From positions 30,731,596 to 30,795,595 of the forward strand of contig OZ024935.1 of assembly GCA_964017235.1 (NCBI GenBank): DNA of 64,000 bases, in the 5' to 3' direction. The stretch's first letter is position 1. Every line of letters starts with the position of its first letter. Below the pieces are notes generated by a model. It had not been told where the DNA came from. It did no database searches and was given only the letters and a program-made list of their open reading frames with translations. The translations under genes and the position numbers were made by a program. This document shows positions 42,790-52,627 of the stretch, in pieces. Origin of the DNA: Sabellastarte sp. h YS-2021. Lineage: Eukaryota; Annelida; Polychaeta; Sabellida; Sabellidae.

Positions 42790-44845
42790 CTCCTCCAAAG
42801 CCTCATTCAGTCCACCAGTAGGAAGTCGCCTCCGTTCTTTCAAGAGAGACTGGCTAACAAACAAATGTTCTCAAAACGTGTTAAACATTATCACCAATGG
42901 CTACGTTCTGCCATTCCGTTCAAAGCCAAACTTGATCAGATTTCCTCTGATTCTATCAGAGTACAAAGCCCAACAAAAAGACCAAGCCTTGGCCACTTGT
43001 ATCCAGTCTCTCTTGTCAAAGAACGCCATCGAAAGGGTGGAAAACGTAAAATCTCTCGGGTTTTACAGTCGCCTGTTCCTAGTACCCAAGCCTCACCAAA
43101 GGTGGAGGCCAGTCATAGACTTAAGCAGGCTCAACACTTTTCTACATGTAGAAAAGTTCAAAATGGAAACCCCGGAGTCCATCCGGACTTCCCTGGTCCC
43201 AGGGGAGTGGGTATCGTCGATAGACCTGTCAGACGCATACCTTCACATCCCCATCCATCCAAACTCAAGGAAGTACCTAAGGTTTTGCTACAAGGCCCAG
43301 GTGTTCCAGTTCACCTCCCTACCTTTCGGACTGGCCACAGCCCCCCAGGTCTTTACGATGATCGTAAAGAAAGTGAAACTAATGGCCCTCTCAAGAGGAC
43401 TCAGAATTCACCAATACCTGGACGACTGGCTGATCAGGTCCCAGTCCCAGGAGGAATCTCAAAGGGACACACAGGCAGTGGTAGACCTAACCCAATCCTT
43501 GGGTTGGATAATCAACCAAGAAAAATCAGAACTGAAACCTACTCAGGTGTTTTCGTTCGTGGGCTACGAATACCACCTAGATTCAGCCCTTGTAAGACCC
43601 ACTCACGAGAGATGGCTCAAACTTCAGGATTTGATCCTACGACTCAAGTCAAAACGTGTTTTGACTGCAAGATGTTTGATGTCTCTAATTGGGTTGCTAG
43701 CCCCAATGGAGAAAATGGTCCCGGAGGGACGCCTTCACATGAGGCCCTTTCAGTTTCATCTCAAGGAGCACTGGAGATATCCTCAGTCGCTGGACAACCT
43801 CCTTCCTTGGACAGAAGCCATTGTAGCCCACCTAGATTGGTGGCAAAACCCCTCAAATGTGATGAAAGGCGCAGACCTTCATCCCAAGGACCACAGTATC
43901 CAACTCTTTACCGACGCCTCAAACGAAGGTTGGGGCGCTCACTTAGATCAAAATTCTACAAAAGGGCTGTGGTCAGAGCGGGAAAAAAGGCTACACATAA
44001 ATGTCCTGGAATTGAAGGCGGTCTCCCTGGCCCTTCAAGACTTCAAGGACCAGTGCCAGAATCAAACAGTGTTAGTTGCGACGGACAACTCAACAGTGGT
44101 AGCCTACATCAACAAGCAAGGGGGAACTCACTCAGCAGAGATGTGTGCTCTCCTGTGGAAAATCATGACCTGGTGCCATCACTACCATATAACATTGAAA
44201 GCCAGGCACATTCCAGGGTGTCTGAATGTGATGGCCGACCTCCTATCCAGGTCCAACCAAGTGCAGTCAACAGAATGGTCTCTGCACCCTCAGGTCTTCA
44301 AGCAAATCTGCCGAAAGTGGTTCACCCCTCATGTAGACTTATTCGCCACTCACCTGAATCACAAACTCCCTCTATATGTGTCTCCTATCCCAGACCCAAG
44401 GGCCTGGAACATAGATGCTCTGAACATAAACTGGACCAACCTCACGGCCTACGCCTACCCTCCTACGGCTCTCCTTCACAAGGTGATCCAAAAGATCAAG
44501 CAATGCCATTGCCTGATCATCGTGATAGCCCCAGGCTGGCCAGGGATGCCCTGGTTTTGGGACATAGTGCAGCTCTCAACAGAGATCCCACTACAACTCC
44601 CAGTGTCAACGACCCTACTCAAACAGTCCCACAACTATGTGTTCCACAACAATCCACAACAGCTGAACCTCCACGCCTGGTGTCTAGGAGCGGACAACTC
44701 CAAGAACAAGGCTTCTCTGTGGAGGTGGCAGAGAGAATTGCTGCCCCTCAGCGGTCATCAACAAGGACCATCTACAGGTCAAAGTGGGCCCTATTTGAAA
44801 AATGGTGCAGAGAAAATTCGGTGGATTTCTCCACTCCATCTGTGA
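42539..44845 (+). CDS. DIRS reverse transcriptase / RNase H polyprotein, copy B
   Basis: 768-codon open frame, +1 relative to gag, with the first ATG at 42656. It shows the best-preserved full-length RT frame of the three copies. Motifs are in the same places as in copy A: SSIDLSDAY, LPFGLATAP, YLDDW, then RNase H FTDAS, VLELK, ATDNS and MADLLSR, then DLFATHLN, YAYPP and APGWPGMPWFWD. The C-terminus reads GPSTGQSGPYLKNGAEKIRW then ISPLHL, overlapping the YR N-terminal region in another frame. Copy A lacks this ending. No internal stop was seen. It could supply RT to the other copies in trans; this is inferred. Confidence 0.92.
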   Translation: MRTSFSKKAPQKILRVLHPTRISPFVAPTRKEAPTGNAPMGAIPLKAVTNAFPREEENPTSEAPGVVFDPTIGEGGVETPLRNDSSKASFSPPVGSRLRSFKRDWLTNKCSQNVLNIITNGYVLPFRSKPNLIRFPLILSEYKAQQKDQALATCIQSLLSKNAIERVENVKSLGFYSRLFLVPKPHQRWRPVIDLSRLNTFLHVEKFKMETPESIRTSLVPGEWVSSIDLSDAYLHIPIHPNSRKYLRFCYKAQVFQFTSLPFGLATAPQVFTMIVKKVKLMALSRGLRIHQYLDDWLIRSQSQEESQRDTQAVVDLTQSLGWIINQEKSELKPTQVFSFVGYEYHLDSALVRPTHERWLKLQDLILRLKSKRVLTARCLMSLIGLLAPMEKMVPEGRLHMRPFQFHLKEHWRYPQSLDNLLPWTEAIVAHLDWWQNPSNVMKGADLHPKDHSIQLFTDASNEGWGAHLDQNSTKGLWSEREKRLHINVLELKAVSLALQDFKDQCQNQTVLVATDNSTVVAYINKQGGTHSAEMCALLWKIMTWCHHYHITLKARHIPGCLNVMADLLSRSNQVQSTEWSLHPQVFKQICRKWFTPHVDLFATHLNHKLPLYVSPIPDPRAWNIDALNINWTNLTAYAYPPTALLHKVIQKIKQCHCLIIVIAPGWPGMPWFWDIVQLSTEIPLQLPVSTTLLKQSHNYVFHNNPQQLNLHAWCLGADNSKNKASLWRWQRELLPLSGHQQGPSTGQSGPYLKNGAEKIRWISPLHL

Positions 44846-45873
44846 AACAAATCTCAGATTTTTTCATGTACCTGTACCAAGACCTAAACAGGCGCCCCTC
44901 GACCATTGATGGTTACAGGACTGCTATCGTTGACACTTTGGGCCCAACGGCCCAACACATTGCGCACAATGCAGACCTTCATAGGTTACTCTCCAGTTTT
45001 CACAGGGATCGTCCTAAAAGTTCCAGAAATTTACCCAAGTGGAACCTTTCTGTTGTCCTTAACGAGCTCACCAAAGCACCATTTGAGCCCATGAAAGACT
45101 CAGACCTCAAACATCTTACTCTCAAAACTGCTTTCTTGCTAGCCTTGGCCTCCGGCAAGCGCCGCAGCGAAATCCATGCCTGGGTCGCTAACAAAGTAGC
45201 TAATTTAGGCCAATGGGAAAAGGTAGCCTTGTTCCCTTCTTCTGATTTCATAGCCAAAAACCAACTAGCAAGAGAAGGTTCTCAAAGTGTGTCACCAGTG
45301 ACTATTCCTGCTTTGACTACCATTGTAGATAGACAGTTTAAGGAAGACAGGACCCTGTGTCCCGTGCGGGCCCTGAGGTTCTATTTGGACCGAACTAAAG
45401 ACCTGAGAGGGTCTCGTTCTCTCCTTTTCATCTCCTTTAAGAAAGGACATACCTCAGACATCAGACCCGCTACACTCTCCTCATGGTTGAAACAAACCAT
45501 TCTACTTTGTTACAAACAAGCAGATCAACAAGCCTTGGACTTGGTCCAAGTCAAAGCGCATGACATCCGGGCCTTCGCGGCCTCTAAGGCCTTTTACGGT
45601 GGAGTATCGGTGGACCAAATCATGCAAGCCTGTCACTGGAAAGCTCACAACACATTCACAAATTTTTACCTAAAAGACCTTACTTGGTCGGACACCGACA
45701 ACAATATGTATCTGGGACCCGTAGTGGCGGCACAACAAGTCCTAGATCCTTCCCCTCAGACCAGTTGTCCTCGGAAAGAAAAAAGGGGGGGGGGGCACAT
45801 CCGCTACAACCAAGTCTTCAGGAGTCTCTCCCAGGATCTAGGTATTCCTTTACCTTCAAGATGTTACGGGTAA
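42865..45873 (+). CDS. DIRS tyrosine recombinase with overprinting N-terminal extension, copy B
   Basis: 1,002-codon open frame starting at ATG 42865, in the gag frame 76 nt after the gag TGA. The first about 630 codons overprint the RT/RNase H gene and give a basic Pro/Ser/Arg-rich sequence without known domains. The YR proper begins near 44750 (RSKWALFEKWC). The catalytic set is present: GKRRSEIHAW, KAHDIRAF, ACHW and FTNFYLKD with the Tyr codon at 45667-45669. After an 11-G run the C-terminus reads HIRYNQVFRSLSQDLGIPL, a frame different from copies A and C. Whether translation starts at 42865, by read-through of gag, or further downstream cannot be told. Confidence 0.82.
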   Translation: MFSKRVKHYHQWLRSAIPFKAKLDQISSDSIRVQSPTKRPSLGHLYPVSLVKERHRKGGKRKISRVLQSPVPSTQASPKVEASHRLKQAQHFSTCRKVQNGNPGVHPDFPGPRGVGIVDRPVRRIPSHPHPSKLKEVPKVLLQGPGVPVHLPTFRTGHSPPGLYDDRKESETNGPLKRTQNSPIPGRLADQVPVPGGISKGHTGSGRPNPILGLDNQPRKIRTETYSGVFVRGLRIPPRFSPCKTHSREMAQTSGFDPTTQVKTCFDCKMFDVSNWVASPNGENGPGGTPSHEALSVSSQGALEISSVAGQPPSLDRSHCSPPRLVAKPLKCDERRRPSSQGPQYPTLYRRLKRRLGRSLRSKFYKRAVVRAGKKATHKCPGIEGGLPGPSRLQGPVPESNSVSCDGQLNSGSLHQQARGNSLSRDVCSPVENHDLVPSLPYNIESQAHSRVSECDGRPPIQVQPSAVNRMVSAPSGLQANLPKVVHPSCRLIRHSPESQTPSICVSYPRPKGLEHRCSEHKLDQPHGLRLPSYGSPSQGDPKDQAMPLPDHRDSPRLARDALVLGHSAALNRDPTTTPSVNDPTQTVPQLCVPQQSTTAEPPRLVSRSGQLQEQGFSVEVAERIAAPQRSSTRTIYRSKWALFEKWCRENSVDFSTPSVKQISDFFMYLYQDLNRRPSTIDGYRTAIVDTLGPTAQHIAHNADLHRLLSSFHRDRPKSSRNLPKWNLSVVLNELTKAPFEPMKDSDLKHLTLKTAFLLALASGKRRSEIHAWVANKVANLGQWEKVALFPSSDFIAKNQLAREGSQSVSPVTIPALTTIVDRQFKEDRTLCPVRALRFYLDRTKDLRGSRSLLFISFKKGHTSDIRPATLSSWLKQTILLCYKQADQQALDLVQVKAHDIRAFAASKAFYGGVSVDQIMQACHWKAHNTFTNFYLKDLTWSDTDNNMYLGPVVAAQQVLDPSPQTSCPRKEKRGGGHIRYNQVFRSLSQDLGIPLPSRCYG

Positions 45874-46259
45874 GGTCATTTTATTTTTTAATTATCAGGT
45901 AATTTCTATTAAGGACTTAGTCAGTTGTCGTTAATCTCATATTTCAGGTTAAAAATTTCATGAGATGCCCGACCACTGGGTTGGTCAGTCACACGTGAAG
46001 GTCTAATAGGGACCCTTAGACCTCGAAGTGAGCACCGCTGCACTTCCGTCCTACTACCAAACATCTGGACATTTTTAGCACTGTCCCTTTTTACTCAGGT
46101 TTTTGGCTCGTTACAGGCCCGATCTTCGGGATCGGGGCTCTGTAAAAGGGACTCAGACTGGCATTTCTGGCACTATTCTGTATATATTAATTCAAATCTT
46201 AGAAAAAAATTACATATCTTCCAGTCTCAGCTGTAATCCCGCCACCGGGCGGTTGAATT
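45874..46259 (+). promoter_or_regulatory. 3' untranslated region of copy B with conserved hairpin
   Basis: At 46118-46136 a 7-bp stem CCCGATC/GATCGGG closes a TTCGG loop. A second small stem (GACCA/TGGTC) lies near 45970-45985. Both are kept in copy C. Confidence 0.5.
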
Positions 46260-46364
46260 CAGCATTAAGTCCCACATGGTAAGCTATTGTAGCGTAATAA
46301 AATTGAAAATTTTAATTACTTAAATGTAGCTTTTATAAGCTACAAGCTTACCATGTGGGACTTA
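46260..46364 (+). repeat. Internal complementary region, copy B
   Basis: 105 nt, CAGCATTAAGTCCC to GTGGGACTTA. It has the same 43 + 62 nt composition from the two ends as in copy A. Confidence 0.95.
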
Positions 46365-46425
46365 GGAGAGTCCCACCCTGCCTCCCCGCTGTTTACAGCT
46401 GAGGGGTAGGTTTAATAAAAAATTT

Positions 46426-46574
46426 CAACAAGAAAGTAGGGCGATTGGTCAGAAGTTATCACGTGACGACAACTACCAGTATATCCTGTGGCTAACAAGA
46501 ACGATCTTTTTTTCTAAGACGTTGGCCCCGGGTGTGGCAACCCGAGAACAGCATTAAGTCCCACATGGTAAGCT
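46426..46574 (+). repeat. Right inverted terminal repeat, copy B
   Basis: 149 bp, inverse of 40267-40415. It is followed by the right-end tail to 46616 and then ATT in the flank. Confidence 0.92.
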
Positions 46575-46616
46575 TGTAGCTTATAAAAGCTACATTTAAG
46601 TAATTAAAATTTTCAA

Positions 46617-47850
46617 ATTTAGAGCATTTTGTTAAAATATGTTATTCAGCTACTTTTTTCATAGCTACAACATGGTGAGTAACTTGGGTGTCTGTCTCAA
46701 TAGCTAAGTGAGTAATAGCTACTTTTGGGCTTTTCAGTAACTTCCATCATGAGTAAAATCACTTTTAACTTGAAAACTATTGCATTTAGAGAATTTTGTA
46801 TAAATATGTTATTCAGCTACTTTTGGGTCAGCTATAACATAGTAAAATTTCAGACCTGTAGCTCATGGCATAGCTGAGTAATAGCTACTTTTAGGTTATC
46901 ACTGTTGAGTAAATCACTTGTAACTTGGAAACTATTGCATTTAGAGTATTTTGTTTCAATATGTTATTCACCTATTTTGGGGTCAGCTGTAACATAGTGA
47001 AGTTCCAGACCTGTGGCTCCTTGCATAGCTGAGTAATAGCTACTTTGAAGTTCTCAATGTTGAGTAAATCAGTTGTAATTGGAAAACTATTGCATTTACA
47101 GAAATTTGTGTAAATATGTTATTCAGCTACTTTTGGGTCAGCTATAACATAGTAAAATTACAGACCTGTAGCTCATGGCACAACTGAGCAATAGCTATTT
47201 TCAGGTGCTGACTGTTGAGTAAATCAGCTGTAACTTGAAAAATATTGCATTTGGAGTATTTTGCTAAAATATGTTGTTCATCTACTTTTGGGTCAGCTAT
47301 AACATAGTGAAATTACAGACCTATAGCTCATAGCATAGCTGAGCAATAGCTATTTTGAGGTTCTCACTATTGAGTAAATCAGTTGTAACTTGAAAACTAT
47401 TGCATTTACAGTAATTTGCTTAAATATGTTGTTCATCTACTTTTGGGTCAGCTATAATATAGTGAAATTACAGACCTATAGCTCATAGCATAGCTGAGCA
47501 ATAGCTATTTTGAGGTTCTCACTATTGAGTAAATCAGTTGTAACTTGAAAACTATTGCATTTACAGTAATTTGCTTAAATATGTTGTTCATCTACTTTTG
47601 GGTCAGCTATAACATAGTAAAAATTCAGACATGTAGCTCATTGCATAGCTGAGTAATAGCTACTTTGAGGTTATCACTGTTGAATAAATCAATTGTAACT
47701 TGAAAACTATTACATTTAGAGTATTTTGTTTAAATATGTTATTCACATAATTTTTGGTGAGCTATAACATAGTGGAATTGCAGACCTCTATGTCATGGCA
47801 TAGCTGAGCAATAGCTACTTTCAGGTTCTCACTGTTGAGTAAATCATTGT
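46617..47850. repeat. Tandem array, 155-bp period, about 8 units
   Basis: The word TGCATTTA (or a variant) occurs at 46781, 46936, 47091, 47246, 47401, 47556 and 47711, exactly 155 nt apart. Units share CTACTTTTGGGTCAGCTATA and TGAGTAAATCA. The array continues to the left of copy B (40221-40249), so copy B interrupts it. Confidence 0.95.
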
Positions 47851-48040
47851 ATCCACTGGATAGCTGCAGTGTGTAGAGATATTTCACCATTACCGCTCTG
47901 ACGAAAAAAATATTATAGCTAGCCTTCTTAAGTTTGCAGGATATATTAATAGCCATGAAATGTTGCCTGGGAATCTTTTTGGCCTCATTTTGAAAAACAA
48001 GAGAGCCACCATGGATGTTTATTCGACTTTAAACAAGGAC
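47851..48040. other. Linker between the 155-bp array and copy C
   Basis: Contains GGAATCTTTTTGGCCTCATT (47971 on), which recurs as GGAATATTTTTGGCCTCATT at about 54481 on the other side of copy C. Copy C therefore lies between two related units. Confidence 0.75.
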
Positions 48041-48057
48041 TTTTATTACGCTACAAT

Positions 48058-48192
48058 AGCTTACCATGTGGGACTTAATGCTGTTCTCGGGTTGCCACAC
48101 CCGGGGCCAACGTCTTAGAAAAAAAGATCGTTCTTGTTAGCCACCGGATATACTGGTGATAACTTCTGACCAATCGCCCTACTTTCTCGTTG
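48058..48192 (+). repeat. Left inverted terminal repeat, copy C
   Basis: 135 bp. Compared with copies A and B it lacks 14 nt between CTGGT and GATAAC, removing the CGTCACGTG block that its own right ITR still has. Confidence 0.92.
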
Positions 48193-48418
48193 GCCACGAT
48201 TGACTGGTAGCAGTTTGTAAATATACAGACATTTTCATTTATTTCTCAGTCTTTACGTATTGTTGGAGGCTAATATTTGAATATTTCATTTCATATATTT
48301 CATAGATTGTTCTGTAAAATTATTGATTTCACAACTTAAGTATTTTCCTTATAATCCGCATGTTTTGAGTTTTCTCGGTTCAGGCAATTTTAATTGTACG
48401 TCTTTTTATTGCGTTAAA

Positions 48419-50581
48419 ATGTCTCTCCATCAAGCAAACAAAGACAAACCGAGAGCTCAGAAATGCCGCCATTTTTGCTTCAGTTTTGATAATCATAATT
48501 ACTGCCCTACCTGTAGAGAGGCTGGCAAGGGAGATGACCCCTGTGTCACCTTTGAAGCACCCTACCATATTTGCACGTCTCTCACTGATGAGCAATTGCA
48601 AAAAATTCAAAACAGGAAGCGGTACTTAAAAAAGCAAAAAGCGGAAACTAGTTCTAAAGATGAACTAGATCTCTTGGGTGAAGGCGATGGGGACTCTTTT
48701 ACTGGTTCCAATGCAAACCTAGAGAGTGCTGCCGATAACCTCTTTACCTCACCCCCCCGTCCTCAACCACTCGCCTTCAGTTCTTTATCATTAAAAACCC
48801 CAGCTAAAGCTGTCCCACCCACCCCAGGTACTGTTTTGCAAAACAAAATTCAAAGAAATTTAGAGAAATCCCTGGGTGATTCCTTAAATATACATATACA
48901 GCAGCAAATGGGTTCCTTCCAGGCATCCATGTTAGAAGCATTTCAATCACTCCAAGAGGAGTTATCAATTAAAAAGTCATCCGAGGTTGAACCCTCGTCT
49001 CATGCTTCAAAAGCTGGTCCATCCAGCAACATTGCTGCTCATCTGGACCTACCTCCTCCGATGTCAAGTACTAATGCTCAGTCCGAGGCAATGGATGTGG
49101 ACGTTGGTCCAGCACTCCCTCCTCGACTAGTACTTAACCAAACTACCTCGGATCAGTACGTTGCCCCTTCTGAGGCTATACCGAAGGATTCCTCGTACTC
49201 ACACAAAAAACAAAGCCACAGACAAACAGTAGCACCGAGCTCTGCCTCGGATCAACTGGATGAGGATTGCGACGAACCTCGGATCCATCCAACTAGACCT
49301 AAGAAACACTCTGACAAGAGCAAGCATAAATCTAGGTCCAGATATGTGTCATCTTCAGAGGAAGATCACTCCCCTGTTGCCAGCCACAGGTCTTCTAAGC
49401 CCTCTAGGGCTCAGCCCTCAGGCGCAGCTTCTGATCAAGACCTCCCACAGCATGATCCAGACCCCCCTTATTATAGGGAAGTAGCTCTGTCTGACATTCC
49501 CTCCCAATACTCTGAAGAAGTAGACACCTTCAGGCGCATTCTTTCTCTTCCTGACCCCAGGGACTCTATGCCTAGGTCTTCAACTTCAGTGTTGGGTCTG
49601 GATGACGAAAAAGGCCGTCAAGAGCTCAGACCTAGAGGTCCTTCCTCTATTCTACCACTTAGCTCAGTTATCAAGGACACCTTTGATAAATTTCAACATG
49701 ATTTCAAAGCTGCCAATTTATCTGAGGGCAAATATGTCAAGCCTCCTCCATCCACTTCTAAGTGGTATAAGGTTGGACAGCCCACTTTTCAAGACAAAAT
49801 TCAGGAGTTGAATACAGACTTTGCTAAGATCTGTATTACTCCTAGACCTCCTGGGGCACCAGTAGCCAAAGTCCCTCTGCCAGTTCTTAAGGAGCTGGAA
49901 CATCAGGCTAGACAAAATATTTCAACCCTCAATTTCACCGCTGCCTTTGCCAAAACCTCTTCTTCTTGCAATGCTTCCTTGGAAAAGTGCCAACATAGCA
50001 TTAAGTCAACTGTCAAGAAGATAAAATCTCAGATCCAGACAGGTGCCAATCCTGAGAAAGCGGCAAAGCGCGGATATGAGGAAGTTGCTGAGTACATGGA
50101 TTTTTGGAACAAGACGGTTCTTGTTCAACATAGAGCTCTTACTTGTCTCAGCAAATCTCTGGCCCATATTCTCCAGAGGGAATTATATTCCATGGCTAAT
50201 ACCGGCTTGCTTAGGCGCGAAGCCGAAATGACTCTATTACATCCCCAGCTAGGGGAAACGAGACGCCAAGAACTTAGGAACTCGTCCTTCTGGGACTCCT
50301 CCTTGTTCGAGTCTCAACTCGTTAAGGAAGGTGAGGACTTCCTTCTCAAAAAAGGCACCTCAAAAGATTCTCAGGGTTTCGCACCCTACCAGAATAAGCC
50401 CTTTCGTGGCCCCCACAAGAAAAGAGGCTCCTACAGGAAACGCCCCTATGGGGGCAATACCTCTCAAAGCAGTAACCAATGCTTTCCCTCGGGAAGAGGA
50501 AAATCCAACTTCAGAGGCTCCAGGGGTCGTTTTCGACCCCACAATAGGGGAAGGGGGCGTGGAAACCCCCCTTCTCAATGA
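48419..50581 (+). CDS. DIRS ORF1, gag-like protein, copy C
   Basis: 720-residue open frame from the conserved ATG 48419 (the frame is open from 48323). Domain order is as in copy A: Cys cluster (residues 16-52), Ser/Pro/Arg-rich linker, helical domain, RG-rich tail. One candidate zinc ligand is changed: the sixth Cys of the cluster (Cys49) is Tyr (EAPYHIC). The stop is TGA in the context CAA-TGA-CTC. No frameshift was seen, so this is the only intact gag of the B/C pair. Confidence 0.88.
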   Translation: MSLHQANKDKPRAQKCRHFCFSFDNHNYCPTCREAGKGDDPCVTFEAPYHICTSLTDEQLQKIQNRKRYLKKQKAETSSKDELDLLGEGDGDSFTGSNANLESAADNLFTSPPRPQPLAFSSLSLKTPAKAVPPTPGTVLQNKIQRNLEKSLGDSLNIHIQQQMGSFQASMLEAFQSLQEELSIKKSSEVEPSSHASKAGPSSNIAAHLDLPPPMSSTNAQSEAMDVDVGPALPPRLVLNQTTSDQYVAPSEAIPKDSSYSHKKQSHRQTVAPSSASDQLDEDCDEPRIHPTRPKKHSDKSKHKSRSRYVSSSEEDHSPVASHRSSKPSRAQPSGAASDQDLPQHDPDPPYYREVALSDIPSQYSEEVDTFRRILSLPDPRDSMPRSSTSVLGLDDEKGRQELRPRGPSSILPLSSVIKDTFDKFQHDFKAANLSEGKYVKPPPSTSKWYKVGQPTFQDKIQELNTDFAKICITPRPPGAPVAKVPLPVLKELEHQARQNISTLNFTAAFAKTSSSCNASLEKCQHSIKSTVKKIKSQIQTGANPEKAAKRGYEEVAEYMDFWNKTVLVQHRALTCLSKSLAHILQRELYSMANTGLLRREAEMTLLHPQLGETRRQELRNSSFWDSSLFESQLVKEGEDFLLKKGTSKDSQGFAPYQNKPFRGPHKKRGSYRKRPYGGNTSQSSNQCFPSGRGKSNFRGSRGRFRPHNRGRGRGNPPSQ

Positions 50582-52627
50582 CTCCTCCAAAGCCTCACTC
50601 AGTCCACCAGTAGGAAGTCGCCTCCGTTCTTTCAAGAGAGACTGGCTAATAAACAAATGTTCTCGAAACGTGTTAAACATTATCACCAATGGCTACGTTC
50701 TGCCATTCCGTTCAAAGCCAAACTTGATCAGATTTCCTCTGATTCTATCAGAGTACAAGGCCCAACAAAAAGACCAAGCCTTGGCCACTTGTATCCAGTC
50801 TCTCTTGTCAAAGAACGCTATCGAAAGCGTGGAAAACGTAAAATCTCTCGGGTTTTACAGTCGCCTGTTCCTAGTACGCAAGCCTCACCAAAGGTGGAGG
50901 CCAGTCATAGACTCAACACTTTTCTACATGTAGAAAAGTTCAAAATGGGAACCCCGGAGTCCATCAGGACTTCCCTGGTCCCAGGGGAGTGGGTATCGTC
51001 GATAGACCTGTCAGACGCATACCTTCACATCCCCATCCATCCAAACTCAAGGAAGTACCTAAGGTTTTGCTACAAGGCCCAGGTGTTCCAGTTCACCTCC
51101 CTACCTTTCGGACTGGCCACAGCCCCCCAGGTCTTTACGATGATCGTAAAGGAAGTGAAACTAATGGCCCTCTCAAGAGGACTCAGAATTCACCAATACC
51201 TGGACGACTGGCTGATCAGGTCCCAGTCTCAGGAGGAATCCCAAAGGGACACACAGGCAGTGGTAGACCTAACCCAATCCTTGGGTTGGATAATCAACCA
51301 AGAAAAATCAGAACTGAAACCTACTCGGGTGTTTTCGTTCGTGGTCTACGAATACCACCTAGATTCAGCCCTTGTAAGACCCACTCACGAGAGATGGCTC
51401 AAACTTCAGGATTTGATCCTATGACTCAAGTCAAAACGTGTTTTGACTGCAAGATGTTTGATGTCTCTAATTGGGTTGCTAGCCTCAACGGAGAAAATGG
51501 TCCCGGAGGGACGCCTTCACATGAGGCCCTTTCAGTTTCATCTCAAGGAGCACTGGAGATATCCTCAGTCGCTGGACAACCTCCTTCCTTGGACAGAAGC
51601 CATTGTAGCCCACCTAGATTGGTGGCAAAACCCCTCAAATGTGATGAAAGGCGCAGACCTTCATCCCAAACACCACAGTATCCAACTCTTTACCGACGCC
51701 TCAAACGAAGGTTGGGGCGCTCACTTAGATCAAAATTCTACAAAAGGGCTGTGGTCAGAGCGGGAAAAAAGGCTACACATAAATGTCCTGGAATTGAAGG
51801 CGGTCTCCCTGGCCCTTCGAGACTTCAAGGACCAGTGCCAGAATCAAACAGTGTTAGTTGCGACGGACAACTCAACAGTGGTAGCCTACATCAACAAGCA
51901 GGGGGGAACTCACTCAACAGAGATGTGTGCTCTCCTGTGGAAAATCATGACCTGGTGCCATCACTACCATATAACATTGAAAGCCAGGCACATTCCAGGG
52001 TGTCTGAATGTGATGGCCGACCTGCTATCCAGGTCCAACCAAGTGCAGTCAACAGAATGGTCTCTGAACCCACAGGTCTTCAAGCAAATCTGCCAGAAGT
52101 GGTTCACCCCTCATGTAGACTTATTCGCCACTCACCTGAATCACAAACTCCCTCTATATGTGTCTCCTATCCCAGACCCAAGGGCCTGGAACATAGATGC
52201 TCTGAACATAAACTGGACCAACCTCACGGCCTACGCCTACCCTCCTACGGCTCTCCTTCACAAGGTGATCCAAAAGATCAAGCAATGCCATTGCCTGATC
52301 ATCGTGATAGCCCCAGGCTGGCCAGGGATGTCCTGGTTTTGGGACCTAGTGCAGCTCTCAACAGAGATCCCACTACAACTCCCAGTGTCAACGACCCTAC
52401 TCAAACAGTCCCACAAGTATGTGTTCCACAACAACCCACAACAGCTGAACCTCCACGCCTGGTGTCTAGGAGCGGACAACTCCAAGAACAAGGCTTCTCT
52501 GTGGAGGTGGCAGAGAGAATTGCTGCCCCTCAGCGGTCATCAACAAGGACCATCTACAGTTCAAAGTGGGCCCTATTTGAAAAATGGTGCAGAGAAAATT
52601 CGGTGGATTTCTCCACTCCATCTGTGA
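50331..52627 (+). pseudogene. DIRS reverse transcriptase / RNase H, broken, copy C
   Basis: Same gene as in copies A and B but with two clear lesions. A 10-nt deletion near 50911, just after WRPVID, shifts the frame. Further on, the RT frame reopens (TFLHVEKFKMGTP) and a CGA to TGA change gives a stop at 51422-51424 after LQDLIL. The remaining part from about 51443 is open to 52627 and still holds the RNase H residues and the DLFATHLN/APGWPG region. The YLDDW motif is present. The stop fits a CpG transition. Not expected to make full-length RT. Confidence 0.9.

Larger units (their letters stand above)
40250..46616 (+). mobile_element. DIRS retrotransposon copy B, full length
   Basis: 6,367 bp, same family and orientation as copy A. 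It starts TTTTATTACGCTAC and ends AATTTTCAA. Left ITR 40267-40415, ICR 46260-46364, right ITR 46426-46574. It is inserted inside a 155-bp satellite unit with neither duplication nor loss of target bases. RT/RNase H and YR are open; gag carries an 11-nt deletion. It is closer to copy C than to copy A in the gag and 5' regions. Confidence 0.96.
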
